From the NCBI GenBank assembly GCA_030180135.1, contig CM058233.1:108603994-108667993 (forward strand): a stretch of DNA of 64,000 nucleotides. The letters are read 5' to 3'. Below are positions 44,977 to 55,142 of this stretch, in pieces (position 1 is the stretch's first letter; each line of letters opens with the position of its first letter). The notes below the pieces were generated by a model that ran no database searches, was not told where the DNA came from, and saw nothing but the letters and a program-made list of their open reading frames with translations. The translations under genes were made by a program, and so were the position numbers. Source of the DNA: Orychophragmus violaceus. Lineage: Eukaryota > Streptophyta > Magnoliopsida > Brassicales > Brassicaceae.

Positions 44977-46280
44977 ATGACAAGTTCATCTCAATCAACT
45001 CGCAAGGTTGGTTAATTGTTTCTTTAGATGTATCCAAGGATAAGCCTGTTGTTATATATCTGGCTTGATCATCTCTCTGTTTCTTATCACTTGTTAGGGT
45101 TTGACCAAAATCACCACCAATAGACTACAGAAAGAGTTCACTGAGTGGCAGACTAACCCTCCTGCTGGTTTCAAGCACAGAGTCTCTGATAATCTCCAAC
45201 GGTATAGACCCATTTATCATTCAGTCCTTCAAATATCGAAAAATCGGTTATGTGATGTTGAAGTTTTTGATGTGAATAGATGGATCATTGAAGTGAATGG
45301 AGCTCCAGGAACTCTTTATGCCAATGAAACTTACCAACTTCAGGTGGAATTTCCTGAGCATTATCCTATGGAAGCTCCACAGGTTATCTTTCAGCATCCA
45401 GCTCCACTCCATCCTCATGTTTACAGCAACGGTCACATTTGCTTGGGTAACAAACAAACACTTTAACCACTTGTGTTTTGCCCTATCTTTCAAGAGTTTG
45501 ATAACAAGAGGGCATGGGCGTTCGGGTTCGGATCGGGTTTTTAGGGTTTTCAGATTTAAGGATAGAAACCCTGTTTAAGTATTTTTTATATATCGGGTCG
45601 AGTTCGGTTCAAGACTTATCTTCTTCGAGTCGAGTTTGGGTACCCAAAATTACCAAAAATGTCTGAAAATTCGAAAAATATATTCAAAAGATTTGAAAAT
45701 GTTCGAAAATTTCATAAAAGTACATATCTAAACTACAGCACTTGAAAATATTTTTCATACCCAAAATCCGATAAAATAACTATTTAAACTATTCAAAAAT
45801 ACTCATAAATAGTAAAATTACTTAAAATTATAATAAAATTCGGGTATTTATCGGATATTACCCAATAATCGAAATATCTAAACTAAAATCCCATTCGATT
45901 TTTTTTTGCAAAATAGGTTCGGATCTGGATCGAGTTTTTTGGGTCCGGTTCAGATTTCGGGTAAATGTCCAAGCCTAACAAGAGCTTCTTTGTTTTATTG
46001 CTGATGCAGATGTTTTGTATGGTTCATGGTCGCCCGCAATGAGACTAAGTTCAATCTGTCTCAGCATTCTCTCAATGCTCTCAAGCTCAGCCGTGAAGGT
46101 TCGTTCTGTTTTGTGCATTCTCGTAAGGCTTTCACAGTACAGTCTTCTTATGATGTTCTTCTTCTCTTATGTCCATCCTTGCAGCAAAAGCCGAAAGACA
46201 ACGACCATTATCTGAAAAACTGCAAAAATGGACGGTCTCCAAAAGAAACAAGGTGGCGGTTCCACGACGATAAAGTATAA
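44977..46280 (+). CDS. UBC17: Ubiquitin-conjugating enzyme E2 17
   Basis: Five exons: 44977-45006, 45098-45201, 45280-45446, 46010-46098, 46185-46280. They join in frame to 161 residues, the family length (UBC15-18 group). E2 enzymes carry activated ubiquitin as a thioester on a cysteine and pass it to substrates with E3 ligases. Seen: RLQKEFTEWQTNPPAGF at the N-terminus, the UBC fold core YQLQVEFPEHYPMEAPQVIF, and the active-site loop YSNGHICLDVLYGSWSPAMR with the catalytic Cys in HICL. The C-terminus is GRSPKETRWRFHDDKV. The remembered A. thaliana UBC17 (At4g36410) has LYDSW where this has LYGSW. Intron 3 is enlarged by a GGTTCGG-type element with a fresh 9 bp target duplication. UBC16 or UBC18 are alternatives by sequence; gene order favours UBC17. 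Confidence 0.9.
45511..45975. mobile_element. GGTTCGG-rich element, copy in UBC17 intron 3
   Basis: A 465 bp element with termini GGCATGGGCGTTCGGG and the complementary CAAGCC, flanked by a perfect 9 bp duplication TAACAAGAG (45502-45510, 45976-45984). The ends have GGTTCGG-type repeats and the core is A/T-rich. No coding capacity. Confidence 0.85.
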
Positions 46281-46675
46281 CATCTATGTGTGTGTCCTTT
46301 AATATTGTAATTATAAACCAATTGTAAGATCTCAGGTCGAGTTATTGACCTGTTTCTATCTTCAAAACAAGAACAGTTTCTTTCAATCACACCAAAAGCT
46401 TGTGCACAAAACTATAGAGTTAAGAAATAACAAGATTTTATTACTAAGTGAAAGCAATGGCCTTTGCTCCAAACAACCGTGCGGTTAGTACAAACCAAGA
46501 ACTGAGAGAACAATTGATCCAAAGAAGAGACCTTTGCTCCTAAAAAGCCTTCATGTATTAATTGATTGAAGGCAAATGTGTTTCCAGGACATCTTACATT
46601 TGTAATAAACACTTGAAGGACTACTCAGCAGAAGCTCTGTCTGTTCCTTGTTCCATTTTAATAACACCTGCAGCC
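46281..46675. other. UBC17 3' region
   Basis: 3' untranslated region and spacer between convergent genes; no further gene seen. Confidence 0.5.
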
Positions 46676-47690
46676 AAAGGCTTAAGCTTTACCATGTGAA
46701 TTAAAGACAAAATTGGTTTAACAGAATCATACAGATGCTAGCATAATCTAATACCAGTTGTTGTCTCTAGAAAAATCTAGTCACATCTTACGTAGCAATA
46801 TACAGACAAAAGCTCTGTTCCTCAAGATTACTTCAATCCAACAACGTCTATGGTCTGTGTAAGCTTGGACAAGTGGACACAGAGAAGCAAATACAAAACC
46901 TTATGCTTGAGCGAGCAGAAGAAACTTCAAAAGCTCCTCATGAAACTCAATATCAAGCCCAGAAACAAGCAAACAGCTTTATGCAATTCCAGAATCAATT
47001 CTAAGACTTAGTAGCTACCACAATTCAACGAAATCCATACACAATCTTGAACATTTTCTGCAAATCCAGAATCAAAATACGGTTCTTTTTCAATTCTAAG
47101 ACTTAATCCATGCAGACTCAACATAAGCTTTAGCATGTGAATTTAAAGACTAAATTGGTTTAACAGAATCACACAGATGCTTAGAATATCTAATCAGCTG
47201 TTGTCTCTAGACAAATCTAGTCACATGTTAAGTACCAATAGACAGACAAAAGCTATTCTAATCGCTGCTCCTCAAGATTACTTTAATCCAACAACGTCTA
47301 TGGGGTCTGTGTACGCTTTGACAAGTGCACAGAGAGAGGCAAATACAAAACCTTATGCTTGAATGATCAGAAGATAGCTCTCTCCATGAAACTTAATATC
47401 AAGCTCAGAAATGAAGTTCCATAAGGAAAAAAAGTAAACAGCTTTATGCAAATCCAGAATCAACATAGTTCCTTTTCAATTCTAAGACTTAATCCATACA
47501 TAACATTGCTCACAATCTGGAACATTTCCTACTTTCACAATCCAACAATGCAGAGCTAACAGCTTTATGCAAATACAAAATCAACATACTGTTCCTTTTC
47601 AATTCCAAGACTTAATAGCTACTACAATTCAACGGAATCCATACACAATCTTGAACATTTTCTACTACCATCCAACAACACAGAGCTAAG
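46676..47690. repeat. Direct tandem repeats of about 445 bp, 2.3 copies
   Basis: Units begin at about 46676 and 47121, and a partial third covers about 47560-47690. Shared blocks are ATTGGTTTAACAGAATCA, TGTTGTCTCTAGA, CCAACAACGTCTATGG, CAAATACAAAACCTTATGCT and CCATACACAATCTTGAACAT. They lie between the converging 3' ends of UBC17 and the mitochondrial L12 gene. Short open frames in them are not gene-like. Confidence 0.8.
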
Positions 47691-47734
47691 ATAAATCCAG
47701 CTGCTTTGAAGAGTTTACGAACCGTACCTAAGAG

Positions 47735-48274
47735 TCACTCCATAGCAACTTTAGCTCCAACAGCCTTCAACTTCTCAATAATCTTCTCCCCTTCCTCCTT
47801 ACTAACTCCTTTCTTCAACAACGTAGGAGCTTTCTCCACCAAATCCTTAGCTTCCTTCAACCCTAAATCCGTAACCGATCTCACTTCTTTAATCACCTTT
47901 ATCTTCGACGCAGATTCATACGCTTGAAGCATCACATCGAACGCCGTCTTCGCTTCCGCCTTCTTCTCTTCCCCCTTTCCAGCTACGGAAGCTCCGGATT
48001 TACCGCCTCCAGATCCAGGAAATGCCATCCCTGGCATCATCGCTGCCATCACAGGCATCTCGCCGACTCCCAGCTTGTGCCTAAGGAGCTCAGTTAAGTC
48101 CATTGTTTCTAGAAGAGTGAGATTTGAGAGCTCGTTTACGATTTTGGAGACATTTTCCGATTGCGTCGGTGGTGATGAGTATCTCCGGAATTGGATCGGG
48201 AACGAAATTGGGTGTGGATCGATGGATTTCAAACCTCGTGAGAAATGAGAGGAGATGATTCGTAGATTCCGCAT
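47735..48274 (-). CDS. Mitochondrial ribosomal protein bL12 family
   Basis: Intronless, 179 residues. bL12 forms the ribosome stalk that recruits translational GTPases. The N-terminus MRNLRIISSHFSRGLKS is Arg/Ser-rich with a spaced Arg pattern typical of a mitochondrial presequence. The dimerisation region follows (VSKIVNELSNLTLLETMDLTE, about 43-65), then a Gly/Met-rich hinge, and the conserved C-terminal domain FDVMLQAYESASKIKVIKEV, GLKEAKDLVEKAP and EGEKIIEKLKAVGAKVAME. It matches A. thaliana At4g36420 by remembered order. Plastid L12 genes are the alternative, but the presequence and spacing favour mitochondria. The direct tandem repeats begin just past the stop. Confidence 0.88.
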   Translation of the reverse strand: MRNLRIISSHFSRGLKSIDPHPISFPIQFRRYSSPPTQSENVSKIVNELSNLTLLETMDLTELLRHKLGVGEMPVMAAMMPGMAFPGSGGGKSGASVAGKGEEKKAEAKTAFDVMLQAYESASKIKVIKEVRSVTDLGLKEAKDLVEKAPTLLKKGVSKEEGEKIIEKLKAVGAKVAME

Positions 48275-49110
48275 AGTTTTTTTTTTTTTTTGTTTCTCTC
48301 TATTGAAAGCAAGCTGGAGAATTCATGTCAGTATAGCTGAAATGAGAGAAAAAAAAGCATAAACCCTACCTAGCCAGAGGTGGGATAAAAATGGGCCTTT
48401 ATGGGCCTCCAAGTTCATAGAATATTATGTTCATTTTAGGCCCAAGACAATGTAATTCATAAGTGTTTTTTTTTTCCGAAAGATTTTTCATTTTAATAAT
48501 CAAAATTCTAATGCATTCGAATACAATTTTAAAGTCTAAAGTCGGCTATCACAACAACACTATACCAAAACTATAAATCGACAAAAGCCAAAATGACTGA
48601 AAAGAAATATACTAAAATCATTGTGCCATACATTGTATTTTGTTTATTTGGAATCAAATGAAAATGAACATTATTATATAAAGTTAGGAATTAAAATATT
48701 TTTGTTTCACTTTAGAGCTTACAGTGTGTTCCAAATTTTGAAAGTCAGCTTTAATTGAATGGCTTATTTCTTTATTTTTCTTTGAACTTCAAATGGCTCA
48801 TTTAAGAAAATAAATATAAAAACACCTGTATATGTAAGCTTTTGTATGAGCAATACTATATTTGATAACTAATTTTTCAACTGAAATGGGAAATTAATTT
48901 AAAACATTTCCTAGTAAAATTTTATTGATTTTAGTAAATATTGACTCTCATATTTATCTTAGTACAGAGCAGAATAACACAACATAAAACTTCAAATGAC
49001 AAACAGAATGAAAAACAACATATCCCAAACAAAGTAAAGCAAAGTGTCATCATACATTTCCAAAATATTATTTTATTTCAATTTTCCCCCAACATTTTCC
49101 TCAGATCACG
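48275..49110. other. Spacer between bL12 and peroxidase 49
   Basis: Contains the bL12 promoter side and a LINE-3'-end-like remnant at about 48466-48570 (reverse strand; AAAGTCTAAAGTCGGCTATC). No gene seen. Confidence 0.45.
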
Positions 49111-49113
49111 AAC

Positions 49114-50332
49114 TCAAGAGTTTATCTTCCTGCAATTCTTCCTGATCTCGCCACTGGAACCCGTCAAGGGAGAGATATTTCCCATCTTGATCATCGATTT
49201 CGCAAACTGCTCGAAAAATTCTCCTTGATCCTCTGCATACTTTTTCACAAGCTCTCTTGATTTATCATTACTGCTGAACAGAACCTGGTCCGAGTTTAAC
49301 AGACCCATGTTCTCTATCAAGTTCTTGAAATAGCTGTTGTCGAATTTCGCTGCGCTGATGATGTCCAGCACCGAGAGATTCTGGTCCCCTCCGGATCTTG
49401 GACACCTTTGGCGCAAGTTAGCAGCGAAGGATTGTTCTAGTGTCATGTCTGGACGACCGTTTCCTGACTGATTGTATAGCCTTTGTCTGAAACTCGTGCA
49501 TCTCGAGAATCCGATGGTGTGACTCCCTGAGAAACAGTAATTAATAGGGTTTCTTTGATATGTACCGTGCATGTCAAGAAACTGTAATAGAGTGAAGGAA
49601 ACTTACCGGAGAGAGCGACAAGGTCGGTCACATCGAGTCCTTGACGTTTGAACTTTGATAGAATTGTCAGGAAAGTATTGTTTGGTGCAGGGATGTTGTT
49701 GTTCGAACCACTCAAGCTTGCACTTCTTGAATCTCTTCTTCCCAATGGAACCACCCAGCTTGGTCCACCAGTCTAAACCAAGAACCAAACCGAATCAGCT
49801 AATTTTTCAGATTTTTTGTTTCAGACAATTGTGGAGGAGACTTACAAGAACAGAAGAGTCTCTAGCGGCTAGGGTTAGAACATCAGCACAAGAGACTGTT
49901 CCAGGGCATTCTTTCTCCAGTTGAGCTTTGATCTGATCAACTACATCAAATCCACGAGCTGATTTGCTGTTAGGGTTTGAGTTTTTTTCACTCGTTATCC
50001 TCCCACTGCTGTCTAGAAGCAAAGAGCCATCACAACCCTGCATTTCATAATACCGTGCTCAATAAGTAACTAACCCTAATAAACAAAAATATGAATATTA
50101 ACCAAACCTGAACAAAACAGTCGTGGAAATGAAGTCTCAACAAGGAAGCAGCCATACGGGTTTCTCTAGCAACAGCTTGAGCTACAACTGATCTCACGAT
50201 CTCACCGGCTTGTGGGCATGAATGTGCATAAAAATCTGGGCAGAGTTTGCCTCCATAACTCTTGTCGCAGAGACAAAGAGGGAGGAAGCAAAGGAGAGAA
50301 AGAACAAGGAGAAAGCTAGTGAGTCTTGCCAT
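49114..50332 (-). CDS. PER49: Class III peroxidase 49
   Basis: Four exons: 50332-50108, 50037-49846, 49772-49607, 49526-49114. They join in frame to 331 residues, the remembered length of A. thaliana PER49 (At4g36430). It is a secreted heme peroxidase using H2O2 to oxidise phenolics in the cell wall (lignification, suberin). The signal peptide is MARLTSFLLVLSLLCFLPLCLC. The distal site is SLLRLHFHDCFVQGCDGSLLL with the active Arg and His, then CPGTVSCADVLTLAARD. The proximal heme His is in LVALSGSHTIGFSRC. The eight conserved cysteines appear to be present. Family-typical three introns. The ATG at 50332 begins the signal peptide; the in-frame codons before it do not include another ATG. Confidence 0.94.
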
Positions 50333-50413
50333 TACTTTCAACAAGAAGATGAAGAAAGGAGAAGACTTTGTTTGTGATGAGAAGGGATATGAAGCTAGAG
50401 GAGATGAAGAAGG

Positions 50414-50421
50414 TATTTATA
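50414..50421 (-). promoter_or_regulatory. TATA box of PER49
   Basis: Reverse-strand TATAAATA lies about 82 bp upstream of the ATG. Confidence 0.6.
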
Positions 50422-51945
50422 GGAAAAGACTTTGAAGAAGTAAGTAGTGGAGTTGTTATTAACTAAATAGAGACTAAGATAACAATCAAGAGAAGGAGTA
50501 AAGAAGATTAAAAGAGAATAAAGTTTTGGGTTTGGTACCAACATTGCATGCTAAATTTGACTAGTTTACCTCCCTTTTGGTTTAGTTATATACAATTGAT
50601 TTGACTCAGTTGGAGGGAGAAAAGCAAAGCAATCTTTTGAGTTTTTAATATATGAAAATTGATATTTATCCATATGTTAACAACTCATAACAAGAATTTG
50701 AAGACTATTAGAGCATTTGCATCCATTAGAACCCCAATTGGGTTTTTAAGCTAATTAAATATTAATATTTGTAATTTAAATTAATTATATAATTAAAATT
50801 CAGATTTATAAAAGAATTGTGCCATTTAAAGAGGGACATATGAAATTCTGATTGAGAACCCATAGTTTTTTGTTTTAAAATTCATAATTTTTTTAAGAAA
50901 AACGCATCTCTATCCTTTTTATTTATTTTTTATTTTTTAATTCATTTTAATTGTAAAAACCCTTATTAAAAAACTTTTATTGCGGATATTTTTAACTTTT
51001 TCTTTCTATGACTAAATATTCAATTTTTCTTCACAAACTACAATAAAAAGCAGTTCATGTATACTTCGAAATTAGTCGCATTGTCGATTAAGAAATCCAA
51101 TTACAAAAATAAATTAAATATGTCAATCGATTAGACACAAAAATGCTAGTCTGTAACATAGAAGCCATGATGATATGCCACAAAATGTTTAAGACATCGA
51201 GATCATGATCGCATGGTTGTCTTTATCCACTTGGTTCAATCAAGGATTATTGAGATTTAATTTTCCGAAAGTACATTATAACCTCTACAAATTAATACTT
51301 CGCTAAATTAATAGAATTTTAAATTTTCGAATTTGATCTAATTAGATTTTCGATAAATTAATATATCACTAATTAATAAATATCATGGTAATTTATAGAA
51401 GTTTTACTGCCATTTAAAAACTCATTTTAATGATTTATCTTTAGTAAAACTAAAATAAAAAGCGAAGAAAAACCTAGTATGAACAGAATAATCAAATGAT
51501 AAAAGAACCAATATAGTGCCTAGATTTAACTAACAAATAATATTTACCTTTTGCAAATGACTTGGTTAATAATATACATAAAAATATGTTAGCAGAGGAC
51601 AAAGTCCAAGACTTTAGCTTAGTGAGAAAGAGAAGAGAGTAGGAAGAGATTCTAACTACTCCTTTGACAAAAAAAACTCTCTTCCAAGTGTCAATCTTTA
51701 TTGACTTGTGAACACAACTCATGTTCTTGTAACCAAAGCAAACAAAGTAAGTTTTTTTTTTTTTTGTCTTCTTCTACAATAACACATGAATCAGTCTGCA
51801 GGTAAAAGCAATCTCAAGGTAAAGCTTTCAACTTTTTTGACTCTTTCACATTTTTTCCCTCATTCTAGAAACTAAACATGAAAATCACAGCTGAACTGCA
51901 TGGCCATACCATTGACTGAGACAGAAACTCTAGCAAGGCAATTAA
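50422..51945. other. Intergenic region
   Basis: At about 50711 the sequence GAGCATTTGCATCCATTAG after TTA looks like the left end of a Tourist-like MITE, but the right end could not be placed. The rest is AT-rich DNA and the 3' side of the membrane-protein gene. Confidence 0.4.
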
Positions 51946-51949
51946 CAAG

Positions 51950-54530
51950 TTAGATCGCACCATATGTTCTTTCACTTGGCCTTTGTGTTGGAGCTTGTGT
52001 AGAAGACGAGGAAGAACGGTCCCATGAGACTTCATTAGCAAAAGCATTGTTGATCTCTTCAGTTCTTGAGTAGCTTTGTCCACTGCCACTCACCTGTTTT
52101 ACAAAGACCATAGCCCATTAGATTACATAGATATTGTCTCTTGTGAGATCCATAAACTATACTAAAGACCAACAGTGAGCTTTCTGCTTACAGTTTCTAG
52201 TAAGCCTGATAGAAGTGACATGCCTGGCAATGCATCAATCCCACGCTGCGTCCACATGAACATATCAGTGCTAGTGTGTGTATATATAGTGTGAGAGAGA
52301 AGTTAGAGAATCAAGAATGGAGTAGAAGGATTGAAGGTTACCACTCGTTCCACTCTTGTTTTGTAGATAAATCCTCCACAGCAGAAAAGTGTAAATGCAA
52401 CGAGGGATCTGATCAGAAGCAACAACACACCAGAACACAATTAGCTGAGCTAATCCTACTGTTAAAAAGCAATTGAGAAAGATTTTCATACACGCAGGAA
52501 AAAACTCCGAATATAGCCCATCCTTTTGCTGATCCTCCTTCAGCACCTTGGTTGAATTCTGAAGTAATATAAGAAAGAAAAAAAACTGTATGTATCAGAG
52601 AGAGAGAGAGACAGAGCAAGAAATGAATGATCAAGCTGAGTGTTTAATAAGCTCACCGCAGAGTTTTGTGAGGAAAAACTGAACAGGATCATAACCATCC
52701 ACTGGGATGGTGACATTGACTTCATATGGAGTCCGACGAGATTTCTCACCTTTTGATCAAAATGTTTTAAAGTATGTAAAAGCAAAGATCAAAGGCACAA
52801 TGAGAAAAGCAAGATACCAGGGGTTATTACAATTCCAATCCAGTAATAAAGTTGAAGGTGATAAAGTTGTTGGATGATTTCCAGTCAAGGAAGAACCAGC
52901 TATCTTAACAGCAAGACCATTCTCCGGGAAAACCTTGATGATAGGCTTTCCAACCAATGTTGAAAGAGAAGCAATTGCAGTCATATAGAGTGTAAGATGA
53001 GTCTGCTCGGTCTTGAAGCTGCGAAACAGGAACACTTCAGGTAGTAAATACACAGCAACTCAAACATGAACAAAAGGAGTTCTTGATTCCATACCTAAAT
53101 TCTTGATGGGGCTTCTCAAATCCAAACTGTGTCATCCCATTATAAATCTGCCGGTTTATGTAAGATCAGTCGCGACTTAAACACACACAAAAAAACTAAA
53201 AGTTTATTTCCTTACAATTTCCCATGAGCGAGGATGCAAACCGACTGTAAATCCCTTGAACACCCGAGGGCCAGGTTTCTCACACGGGATAGCCAACTCA
53301 ACAGTAACTCTGGACCAGTAGGAAAGAGCAGGAACATATATTCGTTGTAAGAAGATCGATTATACCACGATTCTTGAATAATAAGAGAGAAATAGTAGTA
53401 TATAGACCTGCAAGTTGAATCTTGGGTGACACTACATATGCATCCAAGTCCACCTGAAACAGGAAAAATGAAAGAATGAAAACTTAATAACATTCCAAGA
53501 TTTGAGAACGGTTTCGAAAGTTTAAACATCTGGAATGTAACCAAAAAAGGAAGAGGCACACCTTTACAACTTCCATCAGCACAGTTCCCACAAATGATAT
53601 TGACCTGAACAACAAAACATAGGAACCATACTCAAACGACAAGAACCACTCAAACACTTCAAAAACAAAACTCCTGAGTAGATATCTAACCTGCGCTGTA
53701 CGTCCAAGTTTGTCATAACTATGTTCACAACTTGACAGGTCGCCGTGGTAAAACCCCTACATGTATATCAAAGATCATGAAACATACTACATGTTTCAAA
53801 GCTGTGATTCCTTATCCCAACCAGCAGAGCAAAGAAGAAGAGGTTCTTACTTGAACGAAATCAAACTTTCCAGAACCAGAAACAAAGTAGCTTAACGGAT
53901 CAAATCTTCCAAAATCAACATATCCCTGCACACAACAGACGTTATTTATGGAATCTAGAGTTAAACAAAGCTTCTAAGTTTGATGTTATAAAACTTACCG
54001 CCTGCCCTCTTGTTTCAACATCCTTGCAGAATCTAACCACCAAATCAAATTCCTATATTTATGAAAACAAACCTAATCAAACCTAAAGTCCTTAAACTAA
54101 ATCTCAAGTAAGAGGGGAAAACTACAACGTTACCTTGCCATCATATTCAAATGGATGACCAATCCAGCTGCTCTAATCAACCAAGTTAAAGAAAGCAACT
54201 TCACAAGACACTCAAAATTAAACCAATACAACAAAGCAAACTCCTTTACTCTTTCTTTATTAAGAATTGATCCTAAGCAGTATCAAGAGGATACAAAATC
54301 GACAAGACGGCTTGAATTGTCAAGAGCGTAGCAGTTAGAATCGGGGACGGGAACAGATGCAGCACCGTAAACTCCAAATACAAAAGCTGAAAATTTTCCA
54401 AATATATTTTCAAAAGCTCTCAAATAGAGGAAAATCACGAATTGGGCAAATTCGATTACGAGCTTTTACCAGAGATGAACAGAAACTGAATTAAATTGTG
54501 CTCTCTTGATGGGCACCTCAGCATCTGCAT
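51950..54530 (-). CDS. Type I single-pass membrane protein of unknown function (At4g36440-like)
   Basis: Sixteen small exons: 54530-54470, 54386-54295, 54172-54134, 54052-53999, 53925-53851, 53756-53691, 53604-53562, 53453-53408, 53309-53216, 53147-53095, 53018-52831, 52749-52657, 52558-52492, 52408-52342, 52245-52192, 52093-51950. They join in frame to 411 residues. An N-terminal signal peptide (about 1-32, LIQFLFISAFVFGVYGA) leads into a cysteine-bearing lumenal domain: DSNCYALDNSSRL, SSWIGHPFEYDGKEFDLVVR, CGNCADGSCKGGLGCICSV, PYEVNVTIPVDGYDPVQFF. One transmembrane helix, GWAIFGVFSCVSLVAFTLFC, precedes a short Ser/Thr-rich tail. The architecture recalls ATG27- or mannose-6-phosphate-receptor-like proteins, but that is only a hypothesis. 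Ortholog by remembered order: At4g36440. The exon 11 donor was chosen at GGAATT|GTAATA because it restores the frame; a donor 11 bases further breaks it. Confidence 0.85.
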
Positions 54531-55140
54531 AGTTAGTCCCTGCAATAATCTATTCTGGGTCGTCGTCTCCGATTCGGGTTTTGGATTGATTTACGCTGAA
54601 TTTGGGTATGTCGCCGGCAGATTCCGATTCGGATCACGACGGGTATCGCTTTCAATTCATAGCTCAGAAGGTCCTCTCACATACGAGGGTGATAATCTAA
54701 ATAAACCGATCCGGTTTAAACTTGAAACCGAAATAACCGAACTAAGAATTGAAACCAAGTTCCAGAATGGCCCGACAACCGAGCTAAACCGGGGAAATTA
54801 AACCAAACCGATTTTAAGGTTCTATCAAGCCGATTTTTTTCAGGACTTAACCGACCAACTAAGTAATCAAATCGGTTCATAAGTTGCTTTTAGAGTGGAC
54901 TTAACCGACCAACTAACCCAAAATCTATTAAAAACTAGTATAATTTGATGTACATGTATTTATAAGAAAGTATAATATACAGAGAGAACAAAAAATCTTG
55001 TAAAATTTCTTTATAATATAACAAGAAATTGATTATACAATATATGATTGGCGTTGATGATTTAGACCTTGAATATATAAAAAAAAAGAAAGCATTATCA
55101 TTCAACCATTAATGATCCTCTGCTTTCCCTTCACATCGTC
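54531..55140. other. Spacer with ACCGAA-rich sequence
   Basis: Promoter side of the membrane-protein gene. About 54690-54890 is rich in AACCGAA, ACCGAACT and AACCGGTTT-type motifs and may be a remnant of the GGTTCGG-rich element family. No termini were found. Confidence 0.35.
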
Positions 55141-55142
55141 AC

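Noticed and set aside
45202..45279. 26-residue insertion in UBC17
   Set aside because: The stretch is a short open intron bounded by GT and AG; removing it gives the normal E2 sequence.
46015..46215. Alternative open frames over UBC17 exons 4-5
   Set aside because: They read through introns; the spliced frame gives the conserved E2 C-terminus.
52819..52831. Frameshift in the 16-exon membrane-protein gene near exon 11
   Set aside because: Using the donor at GGAATT|GTAATA instead of a later GT restores the frame and gives a consistent protein.
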